Shown here piece after piece: positions 44,627 through 53,298 of a DNA stretch of 64,000 bases. Both the position numbers and the translations under genes were made by a program. Origin of the DNA: DASXHY01 sp035552155. GTDB taxonomy: Bacteria; Verrucomicrobiota; Verrucomicrobiia; Limisphaerales; DASXHY01. A model generated the notes under the pieces. The model made no database searches and was not told where the DNA came from. It saw only the letters and a list, made by a program, of their open reading frames with translations. The stretch is from positions 62,001 to 126,000 of the forward strand of contig DASZLX010000031.1 of NCBI GenBank assembly GCA_035552155.1, written 5' to 3'. Every line of letters begins with the position of its first letter. Position 1 is the stretch's first letter.

Positions 44627-46033
44627 CTACGGAGAAGTTTCATTTGCAAACGACAATTTGAAAACTGTGGCATAAGGATCCACCTGCGACGGTTTCGGCA
44701 TCGAAAGAACAGTCGTGCCGTTTTGGTTCTCCGCCGAAATCCGCACCTCGGGGAGGGAATGATCCAACAACTCAGCGCCTTTAAACCCATTTCCATGGAT
44801 GGTGACCGTCACCGGTTTCCCACCATCGGGCCAGCGAATGACTTCCACATAAATGTGATCCCGCGTTTTGGTCGCGTAACACTCGGCTCCGGATTCCTTG
44901 TCGAATTCACATTCCGGCGCGGGTTCGGTGCCGTAGATGGCTTCGCCATTGGTCCCCGTCCACTTCCCCATTTCCTGGAGAATCGCCCGATGCTCCGCGG
45001 GAAACTCACCGGAGGCCGTCGGCCCCACGTTCAGCACGAAATTGCCCCCTTTGCTCGTGCAATCAATCAGGTTCCGAATCAACTGCGCCGGCTTGCGATA
45101 ATTCGTGGCGCCGCGCACCCAGCCCCAGTTGTCGTCCGTGGTGTCGGTCATCACCACTTCGAAATAGCGGCTTTGCTGCGAACCCTTCAATTGATTTTCG
45201 GGAGTCGTGTAATCACCGTCCGTGGAACTCGCGCCACGGCCGCACCGGTCATCGATCAGCGTGTTCGGGCTTAACGACCGCACATACGCATACAATTCCT
45301 TCGCGTGCGTCTCGTCATTGTGCCATTGGCCGTTCACATACCAGTAATTGTCGAACCACAACATTTTGATGTCGCCATAATTACTGAGCAATTCCTTGAG
45401 CTGCGCGCGCATGTAATCCGGATAACTCGTAAAACGCCTGGCCATCACATCCGCCGCGGACCAATCGCCGATCGAGTAATAGGGACAAAACACGATGCCC
45501 TGCCGTTTGCATTCATCCGCCAATTCCCTGACGACATCGCGTCCGAAGGGTGTGGCCTGCACCACATTGTTGCTGGTCGTAGCCGTCTGGAACATGCAAA
45601 AGCCATCGTGATGTTTCGTGGTCAAAATCACGTATTTTTGTCCCGCCGCCTTGATGAGTTGCACCCATCCCCGCGCGTTAAAATTCGTCGGATTGAATTC
45701 GCCCGCGGCTTCCGCGCGATATTCCGCGAGTGGAATCGCCTGACGATGCTCACCCAGCCCCATGATTTGTTCCGCCGGATCGTAAGGCCCCTTGCCATGC
45801 CAGTAGCCGCCCAGTTGCGAATAAACTCCAAAATGAATGAAGGCGCCGAATTTAGCATCGCGAAACCATTTGAAACGCGAATCGTCCGCATTGCACCCGC
45901 GCGCATCCCAAACCTTCTGTTGCCAGGCGGGATCCTGCCACTGAGCGTCGGCGGCTTGTGCGACCGGGCCACGGATGAGCACCGTTAAGCCGAGGGCCAG
46001 CCAGCAAAACCTGAAAAGGATTTGGTTTCTCAT
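44627..46033 (-). CDS. Secreted alpha-L-fucosidase, GH29
   Basis: 468 residues from ATG 46033 (MRNQILFRFCWLALGL), with a signal peptide cleaved after AQA near residue 27. GH29 features: WFRDAKFGAFIHFGVYS, YVILTTKHHDGFCMF, GIVFCPYYSIGDWS, and the catalytic-nucleophile region KMLWFDNYW. It removes terminal fucose from glycans. Verrucomicrobia often carry such enzymes for mucin or algal fucoidan degradation; no other glycan gene is adjacent. Confidence 0.94.
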   Translation of the reverse strand: MRNQILFRFCWLALGLTVLIRGPVAQAADAQWQDPAWQQKVWDARGCNADDSRFKWFRDAKFGAFIHFGVYSQLGGYWHGKGPYDPAEQIMGLGEHRQAIPLAEYRAEAAGEFNPTNFNARGWVQLIKAAGQKYVILTTKHHDGFCMFQTATTSNNVVQATPFGRDVVRELADECKRQGIVFCPYYSIGDWSAADVMARRFTSYPDYMRAQLKELLSNYGDIKMLWFDNYWYVNGQWHNDETHAKELYAYVRSLSPNTLIDDRCGRGASSTDGDYTTPENQLKGSQQSRYFEVVMTDTTDDNWGWVRGATNYRKPAQLIRNLIDCTSKGGNFVLNVGPTASGEFPAEHRAILQEMGKWTGTNGEAIYGTEPAPECEFDKESGAECYATKTRDHIYVEVIRWPDGGKPVTVTIHGNGFKGAELLDHSLPEVRISAENQNGTTVLSMPKPSQVDPYATVFKLSFANETSP

Positions 46034-46480
46034 AATGATGGTTTTGAGGGTGCGTTTTGGAATCGGTATTTCAAAGAAAATAAATTTTTTAGGCACGACC
46101 CGACACGACTGAGCACGAGTTGATCTACCGCAGAGGGAAGCAGCAGCGTTGATCATTCGAGGGGAGAGGGCCTTTCGTCCCGCGCTCTGCGCGCGTGACG
46201 GAATATGGGGCCGCGCGGCAGCGCAGGCCCTACCGGTTGAGGATTTTTTATTTTTTAACCCGGATTTAGTCGGATTTACCCGGATTTGGTCGAAGATAGT
46301 CCGGCAAAAACCGGAGGCTCTTCCGGCGGATGCATTGGTGCTCCCGCCGTCCCAGCCATGCTGATCCGTCGTTCCCATTTCCACGCTCCTTTCTTCGGAG
46401 CGTTTATAGCACGAGTGTCAATGGATCCTGGGAATTCTAAAGAGCGAATGCTTTTTGCATTCGTGGGAGGCGCACAATCA
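46034..46480. other. Intergenic region with repeat remnants
   Basis: Contains GGCCTTTCGTCCC ... GCAGGCCCTACC (about 46166-46231), which looks like a decayed family A palindrome, and several copies of CCGGATTT (46260-46288). No credible gene. Confidence 0.4.
46445..46463 (-). terminator. Small hairpin after the last cassette gene
   Basis: CGAATGC, five bases, GCATTCG. It follows the lipoprotein gene on the minus strand. The downstream sequence CTCTTTAG is a poor U tract, so terminator function is uncertain. Confidence 0.35.
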
Positions 46481-46846
46481 TCATCGCACGATATGGCCTT
46501 CGGGCAGCGGTTCGATTACCTGGCCATCGGGTGAGAGGTGGATGACGGCCTCGTGCTGGTCCGACGGAAAAGAATATGAGGCCGTGGTCGAGCTCTCACG
46601 ATTAAAAGCATCACCGGTCTCGCTCGTTTGCACCTGCGGATCGGGATTGCGCGAACTGAACCGATAAATCCAATCCTCTCCGCCAGCAGGATTGGGCTCG
46701 ACGCGCACCGGCTTACCATAGAGTGAGCGAAGGTCCTCCCGTGACATCCCGGTATAAAGTTTCGGCGAGGACTCGGATTCTGTCATGCATCCGACCAGCA
46801 AAAGAACAACCGGCAGTAGCAACCAAAATCGTAAAGCGTGGCGCAT
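46481..46846 (-). CDS. SmpA/OmlA-like small lipoprotein, end of cassette array
   Basis: 121 residues from ATG 46846. Signal peptide and lipobox LVGC at about residue 19. The mature part has YTGMSREDLRSLYGKPVRVEP and GGEDWIYRF, resembling the SmpA/OmlA (BamE-like) pattern GMTxxEVxxLLGxP. It follows a degenerate attC-like site, so it may be the last gene of the cassette array. Confidence 0.65.
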   Translation of the reverse strand: MRHALRFWLLLPVVLLLVGCMTESESSPKLYTGMSREDLRSLYGKPVRVEPNPAGGEDWIYRFSSRNPDPQVQTSETGDAFNRESSTTASYSFPSDQHEAVIHLSPDGQVIEPLPEGHIVR

Positions 46847-46860
46847 AGTCTTGTGCAGTT

Positions 46861-46964
46861 CCTCATGACTGGAGCTCAGCCACGCGGGGACTGAGACATA
46901 AAAATCTGCGGCCTCTCGACGAATCGAAAGCCTGATCCCGTGTTGGCCGCACGATTCGTTAACT
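46861..46964 (-). other. attC-like site 4 (degenerate)
   Basis: The right end is GTTAACT; the left core is degenerate. The interior GGAGCTCAGCCACGCGGGGA matches the CTCAGCCACGCGG interior of the next attC at 47407, and arms CCCGTGTTGGCC / CCCGCGTGGCTG pair partially. Confidence 0.55.
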
Positions 46965-46974
46965 ATCTTCACTC

Positions 46975-47403
46975 TTAGACACAAATACTAGCCGGAACAT
47001 CCACCGGAATAAACTCTCCATAGTCGACTCTGCCGCCCGAAACTCGGTAGGGCAAATAAATGTAACGTGAATAGCCAGGGCACTCCAGCAACACCCGAAT
47101 GCCGTCAGGAAAAACAGGCTGATACTGTGTTGGGACATTCACGTCTGTCGCGATACTCGCGGCAACAATCTCCCGCTTCTGGAACTGGGTGCGCATGGCG
47201 CTCTGCAAAAACTGGAAAATTGCCGCTCCGCCCGGATGCTCTTCGCCGATATCTGCCCCGACGGCGGTGACCGCACCGCTCGACACGAGCACTGCTCCAA
47301 ACGGATGAAATGCTCCGCGACTCTCGACCATCCGCTTTGCGAACCCAAGGCAGTGATTCAGAAGTTCTTCGAGCTTGAGCGGATCAATAGTAGACGTGGT
47401 CAT
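46975..47403 (-). CDS. Cassette-encoded hypothetical protein
   Basis: 142 residues, ATG only 3 bases from the GTTAGGC core of attC. Regular, acidic globular protein with AFHPFGAVLVSSGAVTAVGAD, GAAIFQFLQSAMRTQF and IRVLLECPGYSRYIYLPYR; no signal peptide or membrane segment. I do not recognise a characterised family. Such proteins are frequent in environmental cassette arrays. Confidence 0.75.
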   Translation of the reverse strand: MTTSTIDPLKLEELLNHCLGFAKRMVESRGAFHPFGAVLVSSGAVTAVGADIGEEHPGGAAIFQFLQSAMRTQFQKREIVAASIATDVNVPTQYQPVFPDGIRVLLECPGYSRYIYLPYRVSGGRVDYGEFIPVDVPASICV

Positions 47404-47406
47404 GCG

Positions 47407-47586
47407 GCCTAACGACTAAACCTCAGCCACGCGGAGACCGCAATATAAAACAACTCGCGGCTTCTCGATAAAACCGACGGTGCCGCCCCTTCTTGATTGC
47501 AGCGATTGGTAGGGTGATGGCTCAAATCTGAAAAAATGTAAGCTATAATCGGTGAAATGCTCTGCTGGCGAATCACATGGTTATAT
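47407..47586 (-). other. attC-like site 3 (long)
   Basis: GCCTAAC at the left, GTTATAT at the right, 180 bases apart. The left half CTCAGCCACGCGGAGA is the same type as site 4. The length is above the usual range and the right core is imperfect, so an internal insertion is likely. Confidence 0.55.
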
Positions 47587-47588
47587 CC

Positions 47589-48127
47589 CTAACCGCCTTC
47601 CGGCACATCGCCATCCTCTGCCTGCCAGTCTATAACTTGCTGCTGGTCAGATGAAAGCTGAAGTGATGCGCCGGCCTTTCTGGTGAGCTTCGCGCCGGTA
47701 AGGTCTGCGCCAGAAAAATCGCAAGCCGTGAAACGACAGTGGCGAAAATCAACACCGGCAAGTCTCGTTCCGCCAAACCGAACACGCTCGAAAACACACG
47801 CTCGAAAACACACGCTCGAAAATCTGAACGCGAAATGTCAGCCGCGCTAAAATCGACATCAATGAACTCATTCCAATTTGCGGTGGACTCGGAAAGGTCG
47901 GTGTCCTGAAATGAAGTGGCACGAATCTCGGAACGGCCGAAGAAAGTGCGCGGCAAAGTCAAGTGTTCAAGCTTGGAATCAGCAAGCATGGTGCGGAAAA
48001 AACCGACGCCAAGCACCTCATCATCGTGGCGCGGTGGCTTCTGCGGGAACAATGGGATGCCGCCGGGGTCAATAATCTGCTGACTCTGGAGAGCCTGGCA
48101 TGAATCTTCGTAAGATAGTCGTGGCAT
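47589..48127 (-). pseudogene. Pentapeptide-repeat protein, frameshifted by 14-bp tandem repeats
   Basis: From ATG 48127 the frame encodes a globular start followed by pentapeptide repeats (SFQDTDLSESTANW, VDFSAADISRSDF) up to about residue 110. There, three tandem copies of ACACGCTCGAAAAC (47782-47823, plus strand) throw it out of frame. The other frame continues the repeats as RFGGTRLAGVDFRHCRF and ACDFSGADLTGAKLT and stops at 47589 at the attC core. Removing one 14-base copy rejoins both parts into one protein of about 170 residues. Pentapeptide proteins form right-handed helices, some of which mimic DNA and protect gyrase. Confidence 0.8.
47782..47823. repeat. Three tandem copies of a 14-bp unit
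   Basis: ACACGCTCGAAAAC three times at 47782, 47796 and 47810, the last with T as final base. Because 14 is not a multiple of three, each gain or loss of a copy switches the reading frame of the host gene. Confidence 0.9.
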
Positions 48128-48149
48128 GAAATGCTGTGGCGCGAATGTG

Positions 48150-48242
48150 GCCTAATGACGGAGAATTGAGCCGCGCTCGAACTCCGACGTGGACCGCGAT
48201 AGTGGAACCGCCAACGGTAACCGCGTTAGCGCTGTGTTAGGC
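48150..48242 (-). other. attC site 2
   Basis: GCCTAAT at the left and GTTAGGC at the right, 93 bases apart. The minus strand reads GCCTAACACAGCGCTAACGC at one end and GCGCGGCTCAATTCTCCGTC before the other core. The TAG stop of the upstream cassette gene lies in the left core. Confidence 0.8.
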
Positions 48243-48766
48243 CGCTTGGTCATGCTTTGTAACCAATCTCCTGCTTGCAGTCGAACCAACTCTTCCCACC
48301 GAGTGATGGCTTCCGCGCCATACTTGCCATCACAAGAAACCTGTCGTTGATGCTCCATCAAATCGTCGTAGCCCCAATACAAGCCAATGAGATGCTCAAA
48401 TCCATGAGAATCTCCTGCATACTTTTTACATGGCGTGTCAGAAAAATATGGATAATAAACCTCGCGCATGACTGCCTCCAATCCCTCGCGCGCCGGTCGT
48501 GTGCCCGATGCGATGGACTCCAAATAAGCACGGAGCAACTCATCAACCGCGTCGTCTTTGTTTGGAATCTGAACGCCAAGCTCGGTGCAAGCTCGTTCAA
48601 ATAAGGGCGCGGCATCAGCCATAATCGGCGGCTCCAAAATTGAAAGCTGAACAACAGCCGGAGTATCGCGTCCTTCGGCCAGCAAAGTGTCCGCAACACG
48701 AACCAATGACTCGGTATCAATCTTACTCAACCGATAGCGAACAGCAATGTGTCGAAGATCAAGCAT
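48152..48766 (-). CDS. Cassette-encoded hypothetical protein
   Basis: 204 residues from ATG 48766 (MLDLRHIAVRYRLSKIDTES), 13 bases after an attC core. Mixed helical soluble protein; TPCKKYAGDSHGFEHLIGLYWGYDDL is the most distinctive part. The last 30 residues (from TKRPNTALTRL) are translated attC sequence, because no stop codon occurs before the core. No family is recognised. Confidence 0.7.
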   Translation of the reverse strand: MLDLRHIAVRYRLSKIDTESLVRVADTLLAEGRDTPAVVQLSILEPPIMADAAPLFERACTELGVQIPNKDDAVDELLRAYLESIASGTRPAREGLEAVMREVYYPYFSDTPCKKYAGDSHGFEHLIGLYWGYDDLMEHQRQVSCDGKYGAEAITRWEELVRLQAGDWLQSMTKRPNTALTRLPLAVPLSRSTSEFERGSILRH

Positions 48767-48778
48767 AACGCGAATGTG

Positions 48779-48871
48779 GCCTAACGACCAGAGCTCAGCG
48801 ACCCGGCCCGCGGGAGGCGGGGATTGCAAATTATGGCGCTATGCCGGGCTCGCTGCAGCGCATGGTTAGGC
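48779..48871 (-). other. attC site 1 (canonical)
   Basis: GCCTAAC at the left, GTTAGGC at the right, 93 bases. The L boxes pair as GCAGCGAGCCCGG with CCGGGTCGCTGAGC, with an extra base bulging as in known attC hairpins. This is the best-preserved site in the array. Confidence 0.88.
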
Positions 48872-49213
48872 CACGGTCTTGTCATATCGCTGAATTAAAC
48901 TCTGGCAGCCTTGAAACGCGCCGTCACGGAAAGAAGCCTCGCACTTGCGTAACTCCTCGTCCTTCTGTCGCAATGCTTCTGCTGCCCAATGACGCCGAAC
49001 CTCTCCAACGGGCAAGTGGTCGGTCTCGGAATCAACGCCAATGAAAAAGATAAAGTCCTGGTCGCGGTCAACTCCGAGGTCGTGGCTCAACTTGGCTAGC
49101 CGCCGCGCACCCTCAACGATACCAACAGCACCGGAAAGAACACCTCGCGCAGTGGACACAACCTCACTCTGCGCTCGAAGAATTTCTGTCTCGTTGGTGC
49201 TCGGAATGGTCAT
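48866..49213 (-). CDS. DUF2489-like cassette protein
   Basis: 115 residues. SGAVGIVEGARRLAKLSHDLGVD, DFIFFIGVDSETDHLPVGEVRRHWA and a helical C-terminal part (ALRQKDEELRKCEASF) match the DUF2489 pattern. Stop codon is inside the GTTAGGC core; start is 13 bases after a lone core at 49227. Function unknown. First gene of the array. Confidence 0.78.
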   Translation of the reverse strand: MTIPSTNETEILRAQSEVVSTARGVLSGAVGIVEGARRLAKLSHDLGVDRDQDFIFFIGVDSETDHLPVGEVRRHWAAEALRQKDEELRKCEASFRDGAFQGCQSLIQRYDKTVA

Positions 49214-49226
49214 AGCGCGTCGAGTG

Positions 49227-49233
49227 GCCTAAC
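49227..49233 (-). other. First integron core (GTTAGGC), possible attI or truncated attC
   Basis: GTTAGGC on the minus strand just before the first cassette gene. Only about 55 bases separate it from the FHA gene stop codon. They contain CCGCGGGAGGCGGG (minus strand), also found inside attC site 1, so it may be the remnant of another attC rather than attI. Confidence 0.55.
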
Positions 49234-49289
49234 CCATGATAAGCCTAATATCAGTGTGATCTCGTGTGGACGACCCGCCTCCCGCGGAA

Positions 49290-49883
49290 TTAATGCAACT
49301 GCGAGAACACCACCACGAGCACGATGCAGATCACCACGGCCACGACGATCGCACCGATGATGAACATCTTGGTCGTGTTGTTTTTCTTTTTGGAGAAACC
49401 CTTTGAGGTGGTGTCGAAACCGGATTGGCGGGCGCCGCCTTCGGAAAGTTCGGTCAAATTGACTCCGCGCGGCACGACCATGGTGGAATCGTGTTTCCTT
49501 TGCCCACTGGGAACAGGCGCACCTGCGGTGGGCGCGCTTGCGGCCGGCGCACCGGTTGCCGGTGCGGGCGCGGGTCGGGGCGCGGGAATGGGCATGCCTT
49601 CGGTCAGTAATTGCAATTCGATCTGCCCAAGGCGCAAGGTCTGGCCCGGCTTTAAAACGCTTTCGGAAACTTTATCGCCGTTGATGAACGAGCCGTTGGT
49701 GGAGTTCAGGTCGTGGACGACCACGTCGGTGCCGCGCAACAGGACTTCGCAATGATGGCTCGAGACGGAGGGGTCGGCGATTTGGAAGGTGTTGTCGTCC
49801 ACACGGCCGATGGTGGTTTTATCCACATTCAACTCGTGGGTGCGCCCGTTCATTCCCGCGCTGAGGACGACAAGTTTCGCCAT
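49290..49883 (-). CDS. FHA-domain protein with C-terminal membrane anchor
   Basis: 197 residues. FHA phosphothreonine-binding domain at about 1-95 (GR at 26-27, SSHHCEV around 41-47, NSTNGSFING at 60-69), an Ala/Pro-rich linker at 96-127, a short DSTMVVPRG region, and one membrane segment at about 173-194 at the very C terminus. It is a tail-anchored signalling adaptor for Ser/Thr kinase pathways; the partner kinase is not in the window. Confidence 0.9.
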   Translation of the reverse strand: MAKLVVLSAGMNGRTHELNVDKTTIGRVDDNTFQIADPSVSSHHCEVLLRGTDVVVHDLNSTNGSFINGDKVSESVLKPGQTLRLGQIELQLLTEGMPIPAPRPAPAPATGAPAASAPTAGAPVPSGQRKHDSTMVVPRGVNLTELSEGGARQSGFDTTSKGFSKKKNNTTKMFIIGAIVVAVVICIVLVVVFSQLH

Positions 49884-50014
49884 AGGTTACTTCACGTAAA
49901 AGTGATTATCTCTACCACCGGACTCAAGTCAAACGGAAACGTCTGAGCCGCAAACGCCAACGTCAAATGAAACCGGATGAAAAATCCCGCATGCGGAAAA
50001 TTTCATGCGCGCGT

Positions 50015-51172
50015 TCACGATTTGTTTTCGAGCATTCTGCGGAACTCCGTAAACAGCGGAGTGGAATCGTGCGGTCCCGGCGAGGCTTCGGGATGATATT
50101 GCACGCAAAATATCGGCTTTGTCTTGTGACGCATGCCTTCAACGGTTTGGTCGTTGAGGTTGATTCTATCTACTGAAATGTCCGACGGCAAGGATTTCGC
50201 ATCGACGGCGAATCCGTGGTTTTGCGAGGTGATTTCGACGCGGCCGCTGGCGAGGTCTTTGACGGGCTGGTTGCCGCCGCGATGGCCGAATTTCAGCTTG
50301 AAGGTTTTTCCGCCAAACGCCTGGCCGAGAATCTGGTGCCCGAGGCAAATCCCGAAAATCGGCACGCCGCTCTTGACCAGATCGCTCGTGGCCTGCACGG
50401 CGTAATCAAGCGCGGAAGGATCGCCGGGGCCGTTGGAGAGAAAAATGCCGGCCGGTTTGTATTTCAGCGCTTCCGCCGCGGGTGTAGCGGCGGGGACGAC
50501 CTGCACTTTGAAGCCTTGTTGGCGCAGCCGGCGGAGGATGTTGTATTTCATCCCGAAATCGTAGGCGACGATGGGAATGTCCGCGGCGGGCAACGCATCG
50601 CGCACGTTGCGGGCGTCACTTTTGACGGTGCCCTGGACGAGGTTGAAGCTTCCGCTTTGCTCGTCCTTTTCATCCCACAGGAACGCTTCGCGATGGGTGA
50701 CTTCCTTCACGTAATCAACTCCGAGGAAAACGAAATCTTTGGCGCGCCTGACGGCGTCGGCTTCGGAGATGTCCTCGGTGGAGATGAAGCCGTTGAGGGC
50801 GCCGCGCACGCGCAGTTTTTTGGTGAGCGCGCGGGTGTCGATGCCCTGGATGCCGGGGATGCCGTTCTTTTCCAGGTATTCCGCGAGCGAAAAATCCGCG
50901 CGCCAATTGCTGACGACGGGCGAGAGTTCGCGAATAACGAATCCCGCGGCGTGCGGCCGCCAGGATTCCACGTCCTGGAGGTTGACGCCGTAATTGCCGA
51001 TGAGCGGGTAGGTCATCGTGACGATCTGGCCTCGATACGAGGGATCGGTGAGGATTTCCTGGTAGCCGGTCATGGAGGTGTTGAAGCAAACCTCACCGCA
51101 GGCCGAGGCGCGCGCGCCAAAACCTTCACCATGAAAAACGGAACCATCTTCGAGGGCCAAAACTGCTTTCAT
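50015..51172 (-). CDS. carA: Carbamoyl-phosphate synthase small subunit
   Basis: 385 residues from ATG 51172 (MKAVLALEDGSVFHGEGF). It provides ammonia from glutamine to CarB. The N-terminal domain contains TGYQEILTDPSYRGQIVTMTYP; the amidotransferase has Cys in GICLGHQILGQAFGG and His in FCVQYHPEASPGPHD. CarB is not in the window. It lies with pyrC and a thioredoxin-like gene on one strand. Confidence 0.97.
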   Translation of the reverse strand: MKAVLALEDGSVFHGEGFGARASACGEVCFNTSMTGYQEILTDPSYRGQIVTMTYPLIGNYGVNLQDVESWRPHAAGFVIRELSPVVSNWRADFSLAEYLEKNGIPGIQGIDTRALTKKLRVRGALNGFISTEDISEADAVRRAKDFVFLGVDYVKEVTHREAFLWDEKDEQSGSFNLVQGTVKSDARNVRDALPAADIPIVAYDFGMKYNILRRLRQQGFKVQVVPAATPAAEALKYKPAGIFLSNGPGDPSALDYAVQATSDLVKSGVPIFGICLGHQILGQAFGGKTFKLKFGHRGGNQPVKDLASGRVEITSQNHGFAVDAKSLPSDISVDRINLNDQTVEGMRHKTKPIFCVQYHPEASPGPHDSTPLFTEFRRMLENKS

Positions 51173-51285
51173 TGCGGGCACAAATTGTTGCGATGCTAAA
51201 GCTGCGCCATCCGCGGTCAAGATTTAACGCAAAAAAGGCGCGGCTTCAGGCCGCGCCTCGCGGATGGAAATCCGACGCCTGTCGC

Positions 51286-51729
51286 TCAGTTCTTGCTTTT
51301 GAAACCGTCCAGTTCGGCGATGAACGCCTTGGGACCGCCCGGTTGATAACCTTCCTGGCGTCCGATTTCTTTGCCATCCTGGTTCAGGACGACGAAGGTG
51401 GGATAGCCGCTTACCTTATATTTGTCGCCCAAAGCTTTGTTGGCGCTTTTCAACTCGGCGCTTTGCGGTTTTTTGTTGGGAAAATCCACTTCGACGAGCA
51501 CGACGTTTTTGCCGGCGTAATCCTTGAATTCGGTGGTGTCGAGCGCCTCCTTCTTGAATTTCATGCACCAACTGCACCAATCGGAGCCGGTGAAATCCAG
51601 CAGCACGATTTTGTTTTCCTTTTTGGCCTGGGCCAATGCCTGGGGCACATCGGTGGTCCAGGTCGTTTCTGCCGCGCCAAGTTGGAAGGCGGCGCAGCAC
51701 GCGAGGAGCATCAGAGCGATTTTTTTCAT
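51286..51729 (-). CDS. Secreted thioredoxin-fold protein
   Basis: 147 residues from ATG 51729 (MKKIALMLLACCAAF), with a signal peptide cleaved near LGA. Thioredoxin fold with the active site SDWCSWCMKF, followed by KVSGYPTFVVLNQDGKEIGR containing the cis-proline. Periplasmic thiol-disulfide reductant or chaperone. Between pyrC and carA; no functional link is evident. Confidence 0.9.
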   Translation of the reverse strand: MKKIALMLLACCAAFQLGAAETTWTTDVPQALAQAKKENKIVLLDFTGSDWCSWCMKFKKEALDTTEFKDYAGKNVVLVEVDFPNKKPQSAELKSANKALGDKYKVSGYPTFVVLNQDGKEIGRQEGYQPGGPKAFIAELDGFKSKN

Positions 51730-51750
51730 AATTATCAACTTAGGATTTGG

Positions 51751-53139
51751 TTATTGGACGCCCGTGAGTTCGGACTGTTTAATGCACACCTTTTTCCCAG
51801 CCACTATGGTCCAGATCGGTTTGCCTTTCAATGTCCAACCGTGGAAGGGGGTGTTCTTCGATTTGCTGGCGCTGGCGGCGCGGTCAAAGCGCCATTCAAG
51901 GCCGGGATCAAACACGGTCACGTCGGCATCCGCGCCCACGCTCAACGTGCCTTTCTTCAGGTTCAACAGGCGCGCGGGGGCGACGGTGTATTTGGCAATC
52001 AGGTCCGAAAGCGAAAGCCGTTTGCTGTGATACAGTTGCATTAGCGATAGCGCGAGTTCGGTTTCCAGGCCGGTGATGCCGAAAGGGGCGTAGTCAAATT
52101 CGACTTCCTTTTCGTAATCGCAATGCGGGGCGTGGTCGCTGCACAAAATTTCAATCGTGCCATCGGCCAGCCCTTCGAGAATCGCCTCCCGATCGCGCGC
52201 GGACCGCAACGGCGGGTTCATTTTAAAATTCGTATCGTAGCTGGGCCAGGAGGGTAAGTTGGCGGATGAAGGTTGAGATAAAAGCGATTTGCCATCTTCC
52301 GCCCAGAATTTTTCGCTGCCGGCGATGGCGGCGTCGGTGAGAACGAAATGATGCGGGCAGGCTTCGCCGGAAATTGGCACGCCGCGTTTTTTCGCCTCGC
52401 GAATCAGCGCCACGCTGCCGGCGGCGCTCAGGTGCTGGCAATGCACGCGCGCACCGGTCAATTCGGCGAGCAAAATGTTTCGCGCGACGATCATTTCCTC
52501 GCCGGCGGAGGGCCAGGCGCGCAATCCGAGCGCCGTGTTCCAATAGCCTTCGTGCATCACGCCGTCGGTCACCAGCGAATAATCCTGGCAATGATCCATT
52601 ACCGGCAGGTCAAACATCTTCGCGTATTCACAGGCGCGCCGCATCAACTCGTTATTCTGGATGCAATGGCCATCGTCAGTGATCGCCACCACGCCCGCGC
52701 GTTTCAGGGAGCCGATAGGCGCGAGTTCCTCGCCTGCGATGTTTTTGGTGATGGCGCCGGCGACAAAAACATTCACCATGCCCTGTTGTCGGGCGCGGTC
52801 GCGAATGAGGGCTACCGTGCCCGCGGAATCGATGGCCGGAGCGGTGTTCGGCATGCAGACCACGGAGGTGAAACCGCCACGCGCGGCTGCCGCGGTGCCG
52901 GTGGCGAGGTCTTCCTTGGCGGTCTGGCCGGGCTCGCGCAGGTGCACGTGCAAATCAATCAGGCCCGGGCAGACGATCATTCCTGGGACGTCCAGGCGTT
53001 CGACGCCACCCGGCGCGCCGGCGGAGGCATCTTTGCCGACCGCGGAGATTTTTCCATCCACGATGAGCAAATCCCCCGGGGCATCGAGATGATTGGCCGG
53101 GTCGACGATTCGTCCGCCGGTGAGAAGAAGCGCATTCAT
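51751..53139 (-). CDS. pyrC: Dihydroorotase
   Basis: 462 residues from ATG 53139 (MNALLLTGGRIVDPANH); longer readings run through the tRNA gene. Class I dihydroorotase: metal site DLHVHLREPGQTAKED, later histidines in the ISGEACPHHFVLTD and SDHAPH motifs, and FGITGLETELAL. About 25 extra residues (EKFWAEDGKSLLSQP ... LPSWPS) occur just before YDTNFKMNPPLR, longer than usual. It converts carbamoylaspartate to dihydroorotate, the step after PyrB. Confidence 0.95.
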   Translation of the reverse strand: MNALLLTGGRIVDPANHLDAPGDLLIVDGKISAVGKDASAGAPGGVERLDVPGMIVCPGLIDLHVHLREPGQTAKEDLATGTAAAARGGFTSVVCMPNTAPAIDSAGTVALIRDRARQQGMVNVFVAGAITKNIAGEELAPIGSLKRAGVVAITDDGHCIQNNELMRRACEYAKMFDLPVMDHCQDYSLVTDGVMHEGYWNTALGLRAWPSAGEEMIVARNILLAELTGARVHCQHLSAAGSVALIREAKKRGVPISGEACPHHFVLTDAAIAGSEKFWAEDGKSLLSQPSSANLPSWPSYDTNFKMNPPLRSARDREAILEGLADGTIEILCSDHAPHCDYEKEVEFDYAPFGITGLETELALSLMQLYHSKRLSLSDLIAKYTVAPARLLNLKKGTLSVGADADVTVFDPGLEWRFDRAASASKSKNTPFHGWTLKGKPIWTIVAGKKVCIKQSELTGVQ

Positions 53140-53298
53140 GCGAGGGTTGAGGGTATCGTTGGCGAATTGACAAGGCAAGCGCGGGCGGTATGATTTGCGG
53201 CAACGGCGAGCCTGCGGTCCGTGGGTGGCGGCTTGATCGGACAGGCGGGTCCGCGAGTTGGCGGGCTTACCGCGCCGAAGTCCGCGCAGCGGACGAAG

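Larger units (their letters stand above)
46855..49233 (-). mobile_element. Integron gene-cassette array lacking an integrase (CALIN-like)
   Basis: Minus-strand genes are separated by sites whose ends are GCCTAAC and GTTAGGC (or close variants) and whose interiors fold as attC sites do. Gene starts lie 4-23 bases after a core, and three gene stops lie inside the next core, exactly as in integron cassettes. No intI gene is present between 44 and 60 kb. The 5' boundary is a lone GTTAGGC (minus strand, 49227-49233) next to the end of the FHA gene. Confidence 0.85.

Noticed and set aside
46149..46364. Plus-strand frame upstream of the fucosidase
   Set aside because: Translates palindromic repeat remnants and CCGGATTT repeats; no coding signature.
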